A stretch of DNA of 20,544 bases from Mycobacterium sp. Its GTDB lineage: Bacteria; Actinomycetota; Actinomycetes; Mycobacteriales; Mycobacteriaceae. The stretch covers positions 1 to 20,544 of the forward strand of contig JAGQTR010000066.1 in NCBI GenBank assembly GCA_020438915.1, given 5' to 3'. The notes beneath the pieces are model-generated. The model searched no databases. It saw only the letters and a list, made by a program, of their open reading frames with translations, and was not told the origin of the DNA. A program made the translations under genes and the position numbers. Each line of letters begins with the position of its first letter. Position 1 is the first letter of the stretch. Shown here one piece after another: positions 1 to 7,641 of this stretch.

Positions 1-38
1 AGCTGAACACGCGGGTTCGATTCCCGTCATCGGCTCCA
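1..38 (+). tRNA. 3' end of a tRNA, probably tRNA-Gly (cut by the window edge)
   Basis: The first bases hold the end of an anticodon stem, a short variable loop, a five-pair T stem around the loop TTCGATT (stem arms 11-15 and 23-27), the 3' strand of the acceptor stem (28-34), a T discriminator at 35 and an encoded CCA at 36-38. A U at the discriminator position and the wording of the T arm fit bacterial glycine tRNAs. The anticodon lies outside the window, so the amino acid is inferred rather than read. Confidence 0.8.
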
Positions 39-334
39 CCTTGAGCAACAGCGATGCTGTTCATCATGATCCGTCTACGTGGGGCACAGATCCTTGACGG
101 CGATGTCCACCAACGTCGTTGCCATGTCCAGACTTCCACCACCGTCAGCAAAACCCGCAGCACCCGCATCAGTTGGAATCAACAAGGGGGGGTGGGTCAA
201 CACTGGGTCGGAATCGCTGTGGCCCGCCGTCTCACGCGACTGAGCGACTCATTAGCTGTGCTACCGAGGTCTCCGTCATCCGCCGTCGCGATAGATGACG
301 TCTGTGGCGCCCCAACCGGAGCGGGGTGGAAGCG
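39..334. other. Intergenic stretch after the tRNA, no convincing gene
   Basis: About 300 nt separate the tRNA from the stop of the nitrobindin gene. The only structure seen is a small inverted repeat at 47-61 (arms AACAGC and GCTGTT around GAT), directly after the tRNA. It could help end transcription but has no T run. A plus-strand frame is open from 54 to 410, but its translation is Arg/Ser/Cys-rich with no domain and it runs into the antisense of the nitrobindin gene, so I do not call it. No integrase remnant or duplicated tRNA end was found. Confidence 0.5.
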
Positions 335-829
335 TTACGTCACCCGGTGCAGCACAGCCGACAGGTGGTGCTGCAGCGGCTGCCCAACGGCGGCCATCCG
401 CAAGGTGTAGGTCATTGTGTCGCCGTGGAGCTGCACCGACCTGCCCACGGCCCGAACCTCTTTCGCCGACTCGGTGCGCCCGATATCGGTCGAGACCAGT
501 TCCATCCGTAAGGTGTCGCCGTCGGCGGTGATGAGCCCCTCTTGGATCTCGGTAATGCCGGTCGGATGCGCGAGAACCCATTCGACGCGGTCTGATGCGG
601 GCGCGCGCAGGTAACCGGTCTCGGCGTGCAAACCGCGGCCATCGTCGGCAGCGCGCGTGCGCTGGATATAGGTCAGGAACGGCTTACCGACGTGACCGAA
701 CGTGATCTCCTCGTGGTAGCGGAATGACCGGATCGTCGGGTACTCACCAGAGCCTTCGCCGGCCCAGTTACCCAGCAGCGGTGCCAGCATCGCCACATCG
801 GGGTGCAGCTTCGGTGCGGGGACGGTCAC
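335..829 (-). CDS. Nitrobindin-like haem-binding beta-barrel protein (FABP-like, possible peroxynitrite isomerase)
   Basis: A 164-residue cytosolic protein read from a GTG start. Near the N-terminus is the family signature GxWxGxG (G20, W22, G24, G26) followed by a GEYPTI segment. The rest alternates short strands as expected for a ten-stranded barrel, and the C-terminus has a His pair (H154, H155) before SAVLHRV. Mycobacterial nitrobindin (Rv2717c family) is also about 164 residues and ligates haem through a His near position 155, so H155 is the likely axial ligand. Family members bind ferric haem, react with NO and can isomerise peroxynitrite to nitrate. The gene diverges from the secreted hydrolase gene across 141 nt. 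No strong ribosome site precedes the GTG. The next Met (residue 14) would still keep the signature, so the start is moderately secure. Confidence 0.88.
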   Translation of the reverse strand: MTVPAPKLHPDVAMLAPLLGNWAGEGSGEYPTIRSFRYHEEITFGHVGKPFLTYIQRTRAADDGRGLHAETGYLRAPASDRVEWVLAHPTGITEIQEGLITADGDTLRMELVSTDIGRTESAKEVRAVGRSVQLHGDTMTYTLRMAAVGQPLQHHLSAVLHRVT

Positions 830-909
830 GAGGGTCAGGGTACGTCGGTCACTCTTTCGTGCCGGGCCGTATCAACGCCGCGGTCGGGACCGCTTCACCG
901 CGCGACCGG

Positions 910-939
910 TTGTGGCTGCCGTCACATGACACATATGTT
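910..939 (+). promoter_or_regulatory. Candidate promoter for the secreted lipase-like gene
   Basis: TTGTGG at 910-915 and TATGTT at 934-939 are 18 nt apart. The second element fits the mycobacterial -10 pattern TAnnnT. Transcription would begin near 946, about 25 nt before the ATG at 971, which favours that start over the in-frame ATGs at 926 and 935. This rests on sequence pattern only. Confidence 0.35.
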
Positions 940-970
940 ATCGGGGGCGTGCACCGGTCGCGTGCCAGAA

Positions 971-2917
971 ATGGAGTACCCCGCGGTGGAGAAAGTCGAG
1001 CGGACGAGAAGCCGCCGGAAGGTTCGGTCGTGGCGTTACGGCATCGCGGCAGTGGCCCTCTGCGTAGGGGTTGTCGCCGTGCCAGCCGACGGAATGGCCT
1101 GGGCCGATTCCTCGGGCTCCGGCTCGACATCCAGTGGTACCGCCGTCCACGCCGGTCCGACCGACAGCTCTGCTGCAGAGCGCTCAGATTTCTCCGAGCC
1201 GACCACCAGCCACAAGAATGAAAAGGACGACGCGCCGCAGACCGTCCCTCCTGCCGAGTCGAGTGACCAGGACGACCCTGGCAGCTTCGCGGCTCTCGAG
1301 GTCGATCCGGATCTCGACGTTGATATCAGCGACACCGACGACGCCGAAGCCACCGAACCGGCGGACATCACCGAATCTGCCGCCACCGCTGAGCCCCTAG
1401 CCGAGGTTGGCCAAGGGGATGAACCCGAGCCGGTGCATCCCGCCGATTCCACCTCCGGCGAACCCAGTGTTCCTGAACTTATTGTTGCGGAACCGGATTC
1501 GATCGCCGGCCAGGACGGCGTCGAGGCGGGCACCGGACCGGACCGCAACCAGATCACCGGTGGCCTGCCCGCGGTGACGCTCGATCGCGCGGTGCGCGAG
1601 GAGCGCAGCGCATCGGTCGCCACGCTCACCCCGGCCGCCGAGCTTCGCACCATCGAGGATTCAGAGATACAGCGCGGGCGAGCCGAACCGTCGGCGGCCG
1701 CCCAAGTCGGCTCCACGACCCCGGCACTTGTCTCCGTCGTCAGTCCAAGCACTGTCGAGACGACGCCACCGGCTACCGCGCAGCCGTTGTCACCACTGGC
1801 CGAGCTGCTGCAACTACCCGGCCGCCTCGTGAACGCGGTGTTGGAGATCCTTGACATCACCGCCTCGGCGAACAGTGCGGGCAGCCCAATCGACTTCGCG
1901 CCGATCAACGATGTGCTGTTCGCCGCGTTCCGCGATTTGGAACGGCTGTTCGGGTTGGACCGGATACCGCCTCCGCTGCCGGCAGTGCCAACCCTGACCT
2001 ACACCGGTCCGACGACGGCACCGACCCCGACCGTGGCTCAATTCCTCAACGCAGCCGCGGCCGAATACGTACTCGGAGGCACACCCGGCGGATTGGTGCC
2101 GTTTACGGTCAACGGATTTCAGATGTCGTCGACGAACATCTTCACCGGTCAGGTGGCCCGGTCCTGGGTGACCCCCGAGGGGCAGATCATCATTGCCTAT
2201 CAGGGCACAACCGGCGGGACGAATCTGCTCTTCAATCCACTCATCGCGATCACTCAGTTGCTGACCGATCTGCAGGTGATCTTCACCCGATCCACTCCGT
2301 GGGCCTTCTACGATGCCCTGCACTTTGCTCGTCGGGTGCAGGCCGCGGCAACCGAGCAGGGCTTCGGTACCGACGACATCTTCGTGACCGGTCACTCGCT
2401 CGGCGGATGGGAGGCACAATACGTCGCCCAGCAGATCGGTCTTGGCGGAATCGGGTTCGAGAGCCCCGGGATGAATACGACCGTCCCGGGCAACGGTGCG
2501 GACTCGATGTTCGTCAACATCGAGACCTACGGAGACCCCGCGCCGTTGATGTCCACCGACTTACCTGGGCTGCAACCGTTCATGCCGGCTTACGTGCCCG
2601 GAGGCGGCAGCAAGCCGCATTACGGTTCGATCGTGATGGTCGGCGATCCTGCCGCGGCGACGACGTTGCGGAATGCGACAACGCTGTGGGGCAAGGGCCT
2701 GATCGGCACCCTCATTTTCGTGGTGGACTTCCTCGGGAACTTTTTCCAGTACCACCTGCCCGGTGTGCAGGCGTATCACCTTGGCGTCACCCCCAACCCG
2801 GGAGTGGTGCCGTGGCTGGGTACCGCACGAGGCCCCGTCAGCACCGGCTACGGGGATCTGACGATTCCGCAGCTGTTGCAGGCGGCCTCCGATGACGGGC
2901 AGCTGTTCAGGCCCTGA
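971..2917 (+). CDS. Secreted lipase-like alpha/beta hydrolase with long acidic linker
   Basis: A 648-residue exported protein. A basic N-terminus (RSRRK) leads into a hydrophobic core and a likely signal-peptidase site after AWA (residue 45). Residues about 46-280 are low-complexity, rich in Asp, Glu, Ser, Thr, Pro and Ala, and look like a wall-spanning or surface linker. A segment at about 280-335 (LLQLPGRLVNAVLEI, then INDVLFAAFRDLERL) resembles pre-catalytic regions seen in other mycobacterial surface proteins. The catalytic part (about 360-648) has the nucleophile elbow GHSLGG with Ser476. It also has a candidate acid, Asp522 in YGDP, and candidate histidines at 550, 595 and 603. The elbow and following helix resemble class 3 lipases or the related DUF2974 group. 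The substrate is unknown, a lipid ester being most likely. The ATG at 971 is chosen because upstream Mets precede or overlap the candidate promoter; the frame is open to 803. GTG at 986 is a possible alternative. Confidence 0.8.
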   Translation: MEYPAVEKVERTRSRRKVRSWRYGIAAVALCVGVVAVPADGMAWADSSGSGSTSSGTAVHAGPTDSSAAERSDFSEPTTSHKNEKDDAPQTVPPAESSDQDDPGSFAALEVDPDLDVDISDTDDAEATEPADITESAATAEPLAEVGQGDEPEPVHPADSTSGEPSVPELIVAEPDSIAGQDGVEAGTGPDRNQITGGLPAVTLDRAVREERSASVATLTPAAELRTIEDSEIQRGRAEPSAAAQVGSTTPALVSVVSPSTVETTPPATAQPLSPLAELLQLPGRLVNAVLEILDITASANSAGSPIDFAPINDVLFAAFRDLERLFGLDRIPPPLPAVPTLTYTGPTTAPTPTVAQFLNAAAAEYVLGGTPGGLVPFTVNGFQMSSTNIFTGQVARSWVTPEGQIIIAYQGTTGGTNLLFNPLIAITQLLTDLQVIFTRSTPWAFYDALHFARRVQAAATEQGFGTDDIFVTGHSLGGWEAQYVAQQIGLGGIGFESPGMNTTVPGNGADSMFVNIETYGDPAPLMSTDLPGLQPFMPAYVPGGGSKPHYGSIVMVGDPAAATTLRNATTLWGKGLIGTLIFVVDFLGNFFQYHLPGVQAYHLGVTPNPGVVPWLGTARGPVSTGYGDLTIPQLLQAASDDGQLFRP

Positions 2918-2992
2918 CCGCGGAGTGACGAACTCAAGGGGCACGATCGGCTACCCTTGCCCGACGATGATCCTCGACAGAGGCCAAACGGC

Positions 2993-3307
2993 TTGCCACA
3001 AATAGACCCGAATCAGCTGTTCTACAGCCTGTCTGCGATGAACGCCGTCTTCGCTTCGCTTGCGTGGTGTTTGGCGCGGCCCAATTGGGCGTCCATGCTT
3101 TCTTTGGCTGTATTCGGTGCTCTATGGCCGTTCGTCAACGGGCCGCTGGAGGGGCACACCCTGCTATCCCTCGGCGACGGACACGGAATCACGGCGTCGG
3201 ACTTGCTGTCGGTCCTAGCAGCGGTTGTGCTGATCGTTCAAACCGACCGGCTGCTAGCCAAAACCAAGAACCGAGAGCCCCATAAGCCACCGGTGCCGCG
3301 GGGCTGA
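2993..3307 (+). CDS. Small membrane protein of unknown function
   Basis: I do not recognise a named family. From the TTG at 2993 the product is 104 residues. It has a short polar N-terminus (PQIDPNQLFYS), a hydrophobic stretch around MNAVFASLAWCLARPNW then SMLSLAVFGALWPFV, a polar loop (NGPLEGHTLLSLGDGHG), a further hydrophobic helix (LLSVLAAVVLIVQT) and a basic tail (LLAKTKNREPHK). Two or three membrane passes are expected. TTG 2993 is preferred because AGAGG (2979-2983) lies 9 nt ahead. The frame also permits a TTG at 2957, adding 12 residues, but the nearest purine-rich site there (2936-2941) is 15 nt away. The gene follows the hydrolase gene in the same direction by under 80 nt and may be co-transcribed with it. 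It converges on the P450 gene with only 25 nt between the stops. Confidence 0.65.
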   Translation: MPQIDPNQLFYSLSAMNAVFASLAWCLARPNWASMLSLAVFGALWPFVNGPLEGHTLLSLGDGHGITASDLLSVLAAVVLIVQTDRLLAKTKNREPHKPPVPRG

Positions 3308-3332
3308 CACCCACGTTCACGGTGCTGGAGGA

Positions 3333-4814
3333 TCAGCGCAGCGGTCGCAGCACGGTCGGCATGCCGTCTATCGGCACCGGCATGCCGGCATAGTCGTAGC
3401 GCGGCCGGTAGCCGGGGTGGGGCAACTCCAAACGGTATCTACGCAGCAACCGGTGCATGACGGTCTTGATCTCCAATTGAGCGAACACCATGCCGATGCA
3501 CTTGTGGGCACCACCGCCGAACGGGGCGAACGCGTAGCGATGCTTCTTGTGTTCGGACCGCGGCTCGGCGAACCGGTCGGGGTCGAATCTCTCTGGGTTG
3601 GTCCACAATTCCGGCAATCGGTGGTTCATCCCGGGCCAGATGTTGACGTTGGTGCCCGCCGGGATGAAATAGCCGAGCAGCTCGGTATCACGCACCGTCC
3701 GCCGAATGTTCAAAGGCAGCGGAGTTACCAAACGCAGTGACTCGTTGATCACCAGATCGAGGGCTTCCAGCTTCTCCAGCGCCTCGATATCCAGCGGGCC
3801 GTCGCCCAGCCGTGCTGATTCATCACGGCACCTCTCCTGCCACTCCGGGTTGGCGGCCAGATGGTGGGCCATCGTGGTCAGCGTCGAGGTCGAGGTGTCG
3901 TGAGCCGCCATCATCAGGAAGATCATGTGATTGACGATGTCTTCATCGGTGAAGCCGTTGCCGTCGTCATCGGTGGTGTGGCACAGCACCGTCAGCATGT
4001 CGGTGCCCTCGGCGTCGCGGCGTTCCTTGACCCGATCCTCGAAGTAGGACTCCAACAGCTTGCGGGCCTGCAGGCCGCGCCACCATTTGAAGGGTGGAAC
4101 CCCTCTGCGGATGATCGCGCCACCGGCGCGGGTGGTCGTCGTGAACGCGCGATTCACCCTGGTGGCCAGGTCGTGGTCGGTTCCCGGCTCGTGGCCCATG
4201 AAGACCAGCGACGCGATGTCCAGCGTCAACTCCTTGGCCGCCGGATGGAACAGGAAGCGCGGATCGTCGGTCGCCCAGTCGTTGGCGACTACCTGGGAGG
4301 CCACTCGGTCGATGTGCTCGACATAGCCCGACAGCCGGGTGCGGGTGAACGCCTCCTGCATGATCCGGCGGTGATACATGTGCTCGTCGAAGTCGAGCAG
4401 CATCAGGCCCCGGTTGAAGAACGCCCGGATCAGCGGGTGCCAACCTTTCTGCGAGAAGTCTTTGTTCTTGTTGGAGAAGACCGCCTGGGTGGCGTCGGGC
4501 CCCAAGGCGATGACGGCGGGCACCGCCGGTGTGTAGGCGTAGTGGATCGGACCGTATTTCCGGTACACCTCCATCAGGTAGTCGGGACCCCCGCGGAAGG
4601 TTTCGATCATGTGGCCGATGATCGGCAGGCCGGAGTCTCCCATGACGGTCTTGAGTCCACTGCCCGCAGGTGGCTCGGCGAGGGCGAACTGCGGCCAGTC
4701 CCGCTGCCGCAGATACTCATCGAAAACACCCATCCCGGGCATCGTGTTCAAGGTCGGGGTCAACCGTCGGTGTGCCTGGTCCAGCAAGTAATGCGGGGTG
4801 CTAATCGTGGCCAT
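3333..4814 (-). CDS. cyp136: Cytochrome P450, CYP136 family
   Basis: A 493-residue P450 with all the family landmarks: the C-helix HxxxR (H145, R149), the I-helix oxygen-activation motif AAHDTST (303-309), ExxR (E358, R361) and the haem loop FGGGAHKC with the proximal thiolate Cys439. From memory of M. tuberculosis CYP136A1 (Rv3059, about 492 residues), the N-terminus (MATI..., YLLDQA), the LAEPPAGSGLK segment, GLPIIGHMIE, the MGHEPGTDH segment and the C-terminal MPVPIDGMPTVLRP all match closely, so family assignment is firm. The subfamily letter is not. P450s of this type are soluble mono-oxygenases needing ferredoxin and a reductase, neither of which is nearby. The physiological substrate is not established. 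The ATG has GAGGAG about 5 nt ahead. A candidate promoter and a perfect palindrome lie upstream, suggesting repressor control, but no regulator gene is adjacent. Confidence 0.95.
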   Translation of the reverse strand: MATISTPHYLLDQAHRRLTPTLNTMPGMGVFDEYLRQRDWPQFALAEPPAGSGLKTVMGDSGLPIIGHMIETFRGGPDYLMEVYRKYGPIHYAYTPAVPAVIALGPDATQAVFSNKNKDFSQKGWHPLIRAFFNRGLMLLDFDEHMYHRRIMQEAFTRTRLSGYVEHIDRVASQVVANDWATDDPRFLFHPAAKELTLDIASLVFMGHEPGTDHDLATRVNRAFTTTTRAGGAIIRRGVPPFKWWRGLQARKLLESYFEDRVKERRDAEGTDMLTVLCHTTDDDGNGFTDEDIVNHMIFLMMAAHDTSTSTLTTMAHHLAANPEWQERCRDESARLGDGPLDIEALEKLEALDLVINESLRLVTPLPLNIRRTVRDTELLGYFIPAGTNVNIWPGMNHRLPELWTNPERFDPDRFAEPRSEHKKHRYAFAPFGGGAHKCIGMVFAQLEIKTVMHRLLRRYRLELPHPGYRPRYDYAGMPVPIDGMPTVLRPLR

Positions 4815-4882
4815 AGACGCTCCTCTGCAAGGCGCTGGCGATCCAACCGGCTCAGCATGTGATCGATACCACAGATATCAGC

Positions 4883-4912
4883 ATCATCACCGTCGGTCTT
4901 GACGCCTGTCAA
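4883..4912 (-). promoter_or_regulatory. Candidate promoter of the P450 gene
   Basis: On the minus strand a perfect TTGACA (plus positions 4907-4912) is followed after 18 nt by GATGAT (4883-4888). GATGAT keeps the A2 and T6 positions of the mycobacterial -10 pattern but lacks T1. It lies about 70 nt ahead of the P450 start codon, and the palindrome at 4895-4916 covers its -35 element and much of the spacer. Confidence 0.35.
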
Positions 4913-4916
4913 GACC
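4895..4916. promoter_or_regulatory. Perfect 9-bp inverted repeat, probable repressor operator upstream of the P450 gene
   Basis: Arms GGTCTTGAC (4895-4903) and GTCAAGACC (4908-4916) are perfect reverse complements around a 4-nt centre. Size and symmetry fit a TetR- or GntR-type operator. It overlaps the TTGACA of the candidate P450 promoter, so a bound repressor would block the promoter. It is also 64 nt or more downstream of the permease stop and could form an RNA hairpin, but no T run follows, so a terminator role is less likely. Confidence 0.55.
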
Positions 4917-4979
4917 AACGCGCGGGTCGGGCGTCTCTGCTAGAGCGAGCGACGAAATCGGGAAACCCCAGACTCGACG

Positions 4980-6551
4980 TCAGCTCTGTGTGGGATCCAG
5001 CGCGTGTGCTCCCGCGGATGTGGAGACGTCGCGGGTCAGTGTGCGCCCGAGGAAATAGTCCGGCTTGCTCACCCGCATCACGATCATCAGGACCGCTCCG
5101 AAGATCAGCACGCCGAATCCCAGATAGAACACCAGCCCGATCCCCCCGATCGCACCGCCACTGGCATTCTCCGGATTCATGCTCTCTCGGATCGAGATGA
5201 TGAACACGGCGGCAAGAATGATCCCGCCCAGCAAGGGAAACAAGAACTTGAACACCACGTTGTGCGCGGTGGCGAACAACTCGCGGCGGAAGTACCAGAC
5301 GCAGGCGAACGCAGTGATGCCGTAGTACCACGAGATCATGATGCCCAGTGCGGCAATGGTATCGAGAAGCACCGCCTCCGAGAGCATGCTGACTCCGACA
5401 TAGAACGCGCCGGTGACCACGCCGGCGACGATTGTGCTGTACGTCGGCACCAGGAATCGCGGATGAACGCTGGCGAACTTCTCCGGGAACGCACCGTAGG
5501 CGCCCATCGCCAGCATGGCTCTAGCAGCAGGCAGGAAGGTCGTCTGCAGACTGGCTGCCGCCGAGGCCAATACCGCCAGGAACAACAGCTGGCCAGCCCA
5601 CCCTCCCAGCACCGGGTTTGCCAATGCCCCGAATACGTTCTCGGCGTTCTCCTCGTTGCCGAGTCCGAGGCCGGTGGTCCCGACGCCGGCGTACATCATC
5701 ACCGCGACCGCCACCAAAAGATAGGTCAACAGAATCGACACGACACAGAGCAGGCCGGCCCGGCCGGGGGTCCTGGTCGGGTCCTTGGATTCCTCACCCA
5801 GTGTCAGGCAGGTGTCCCAACCCCAGAACGCGAAAATCGAACCGGTGACACCGATCACGAAGGCACCCAAGGCGAGTCCGGTGAACGGGTTGAACCACTC
5901 CAGGTCGAAGCTCAGCCCCGCGGGCGCGTCACCGAGTCCGACTTTCACCAGCGCGGTCACCGCGAACGCCAACAGCACGATCATCTGGAATCCCACCAGC
6001 ACGTACTGCACGCGCTCGCTGGTAGTGATTCCGCGACTGGCGATCATCGTCGCCAACGCAATGAACGCCAGCGTGGTCGCGATGTTGATCAGCCTGTGGT
6101 TGGCCAGCTCGGTGATGTTGGGATTGTTCACGACGCGTCCGATGAACAGGTAGAAGAACTCCACCGCGATCGCCGCCAGATTGGACAGCACGATGATGGT
6201 CGCAATGACCATGCCCCAACCGCACATCCATCCGACGTAGGGACCGAATGCCTTGGTCGACCAGGTGAACGAGGCGCCGCAGTCCGGCGCGCGGGAGTTC
6301 AATTCGCGGTAGGCGTACGCGGTCAGGAACATCGGCACGAAGCCGGCGATGAAAATGGCAGGCATCTTCAAGCCCACGGCTGCGACGATGAGCCCGATGC
6401 TCGCGGTCAGCGTGTAGCCGGGCGCCACACACGAAATGCCCAGGATCGCCCCGGAGAACGTGCCGACTTTGCCGGCGGCCAGACCCTTGGACTTCAGCCC
6501 GCCGGCTTCCTCGGCGGCTACGAGTTCGGTTGTGTCACGGTCTTCGCTCAC
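4980..6551 (-). CDS. APC-family amino acid/polyamine/organocation permease
   Basis: A 523-residue integral membrane protein with about 12 hydrophobic helices. TM1 carries the broken-helix segment GISCVAPGYT (38-47). Loop 2-3 has the family-type YRELNSRAPDCGASFTW (81-97). TM6 is followed by GEESKDPTRTPGRA (252-265), matching the conserved post-TM6 EE-x-K/D-P loop. These place it in the APC superfamily of cation-coupled amino acid or amine transporters; the exact substrate cannot be read from sequence. The start is GTG, overlapping the stop of the upstream stress-protein gene as GTGA, so the two are very likely translationally coupled. The P450 lies 165 nt downstream but has its own candidate promoter, so it may be a separate unit. 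A long open frame on the opposite strand (5004-6836) is a GC-driven shadow. Confidence 0.9.
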   Translation of the reverse strand: MSEDRDTTELVAAEEAGGLKSKGLAAGKVGTFSGAILGISCVAPGYTLTASIGLIVAAVGLKMPAIFIAGFVPMFLTAYAYRELNSRAPDCGASFTWSTKAFGPYVGWMCGWGMVIATIIVLSNLAAIAVEFFYLFIGRVVNNPNITELANHRLINIATTLAFIALATMIASRGITTSERVQYVLVGFQMIVLLAFAVTALVKVGLGDAPAGLSFDLEWFNPFTGLALGAFVIGVTGSIFAFWGWDTCLTLGEESKDPTRTPGRAGLLCVVSILLTYLLVAVAVMMYAGVGTTGLGLGNEENAENVFGALANPVLGGWAGQLLFLAVLASAAASLQTTFLPAARAMLAMGAYGAFPEKFASVHPRFLVPTYSTIVAGVVTGAFYVGVSMLSEAVLLDTIAALGIMISWYYGITAFACVWYFRRELFATAHNVVFKFLFPLLGGIILAAVFIISIRESMNPENASGGAIGGIGLVFYLGFGVLIFGAVLMIVMRVSKPDYFLGRTLTRDVSTSAGAHALDPTQS

Positions 6552-7450
6552 GGCTGCGAACCCTCTTCCTGTGCATCAGATTCCACGTCGGGTCGGGGAA
6601 TCACGATCATCGGGACCTCAAGCACACGCAGCATCTTGGCGGCGGTGGACCCGAGAAAAAGTCGTCGGGGCGGGGCCAACCGGCTGGAGCCAACCACGAT
6701 CAAGTCGCCGTCATGCCATTCGAGTTTGATGACCGCGTCCTCAATGGTCGGACCGTCGACGATCGTCGAGGTGACCGGAAACTCTTCGGGGAGAACGGCT
6801 TTAGCAGCGTCCAACATCAACCGCGCGTGCCGATGAGCACGGTCCCGGACTGAGTCGTCGTCGGCAGGCATGCTGCCGAAAATCGGATCGAGGGCGACGA
6901 GTGAGACCAATCGCAGCGGGGTCCCGGCGGCGCGACTGGCCAGGACCGAGGTGTCCAGCGCCAGGCCGTCACCGGGTCGGGTGCCGATGGCCAAGGTTAC
7001 GTCGCGCACCCGCTCTACTGTGGAGTCCCGCAGACCCCGCGGTGCCAGCGCCAGTGGCACGGTCGAGCAGTGCAGCAGTTCGCCGGTCACCGATCCGATG
7101 GAGTGTCGGCCGATCAGTCCGTCACCTGCGGCACCGACGGCAATCAGCTTGGCGTCCAACCGCTCCGCCTCAGAAATGAGGCCCTGCGCGAACGATTCGT
7201 TGAAGACGACGTGCGTACTCGTTTCGATGGACTCAGGTACCTTCGCCGCCGCCTGATCCAGCCACTCATTCGCCTGATCGGTCAGGATTTCCTCGTAGCC
7301 ACCGATGGGGACCATGCCGGGCAACACCCGATCGGGCGGCAGCACGATGACGATGTCCAGCTGTGCACCTATCGTCCGGGCGAGCCTAATCCCGAGCTCA
7401 AGGCCGTCCTCTCCGCTGGGAGTGGCTAAATATCCGACTAACAATCGCAT
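6548..7450 (-). CDS. Tandem-domain universal stress protein (UspA family)
   Basis: A 300-residue cytosolic protein of two Usp domains (about 1-138 and 150-286), as in the mycobacterial tandem Usps. Domain 1 ends with a complete ATP-binding motif G-2X-G-9X-GS (G106, G109, G119, S120). Domain 2 has the same layout but R257 replaces the second Gly (G254, R257, G267, S268), so its nucleotide binding may be altered. The ATG follows AAAGG by 8 nt. It is first in a two-gene unit with the APC permease, whose GTG overlaps this stop. Pairing of a Usp with an APC permease suggests ATP- or stress-linked control of the transporter, which is inference. A 17-bp palindrome lies 41 nt upstream. Mycobacterial Usps are often in the DosR regulon, but I found no convincing DosR box here. 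Confidence 0.92.
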   Translation of the reverse strand: MRLLVGYLATPSGEDGLELGIRLARTIGAQLDIVIVLPPDRVLPGMVPIGGYEEILTDQANEWLDQAAAKVPESIETSTHVVFNESFAQGLISEAERLDAKLIAVGAAGDGLIGRHSIGSVTGELLHCSTVPLALAPRGLRDSTVERVRDVTLAIGTRPGDGLALDTSVLASRAAGTPLRLVSLVALDPIFGSMPADDDSVRDRAHRHARLMLDAAKAVLPEEFPVTSTIVDGPTIEDAVIKLEWHDGDLIVVGSSRLAPPRRLFLGSTAAKMLRVLEVPMIVIPRPDVESDAQEEGSQP

Positions 7451-7491
7451 GGGCGACCGCCTTTGTCCCGGGGCCGGTTGATGACCGACCA

Positions 7492-7508
7492 GTGAAAGCA
7501 GCTTTCAC
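7492..7508. promoter_or_regulatory. Perfect 8-bp inverted repeat, possible operator ahead of the usp-permease unit
   Basis: GTGAAAGC (7492-7499) and GCTTTCAC (7501-7508) are exact reverse complements around a single base. The element lies 41 nt before the stress-protein ATG, where a regulator could act. A TTGAGG lies just upstream on the minus strand, but no good -10 follows at the right spacing. A hairpin role for the upstream hydrolase-lipocalin transcript is possible, although no T run follows. Confidence 0.4.
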
Positions 7509-7641
7509 CCTCAACCGACCGCTTGTCCTGCGATTCGCCGCGTCGACCTCGCCCATTTTCGATCGGTCGCCCGGCGGCCGGGGCCGCATCGCTACCACCG
7601 GGAATGCGCGGTCCCGCCCGTGGTCAATCTGCGAGGGACGA

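Noticed and set aside
186..192. Run of seven G as a phase-variation tract
   Set aside because: It lies in sequence with no supported gene or promoter and is an ordinary run for this GC content.
1..334. tRNA-linked attachment site of an integrated element
   Set aside because: No integrase, no duplicated tRNA 3' end within the window and no change in gene style after it.
54..410. Plus-strand open frame after the tRNA
   Set aside because: Its product is Arg/Ser/Cys-rich with no known motif, and its end overlaps the nitrobindin gene on the other strand.
3308..3332. Bidirectional terminator between the convergent small membrane gene and P450
   Set aside because: Only a 4-bp CACC/GGTG pairing with a 9-nt loop is present and no T run, which is too weak to call.
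3861..4862. Plus-strand open frame of 333 codons opposite the P450
   Set aside because: It is antisense to a P450 with all catalytic motifs, and has no recognisable domain or ribosome site.
5004..6836. Plus-strand open frame of 610 codons opposite the permease and stress-protein genes
   Set aside because: It is fully antisense to two well-supported genes. Its translation is His/Gln/Arg/Asp-rich without domains, as expected from the complement of GC-rich codons.
7451..7641. Possible DosR box upstream of the universal stress protein
   Set aside because: A GGGAC half site is present near 7470 on the minus strand, but the matching second half is missing, so the symmetric consensus is not met.
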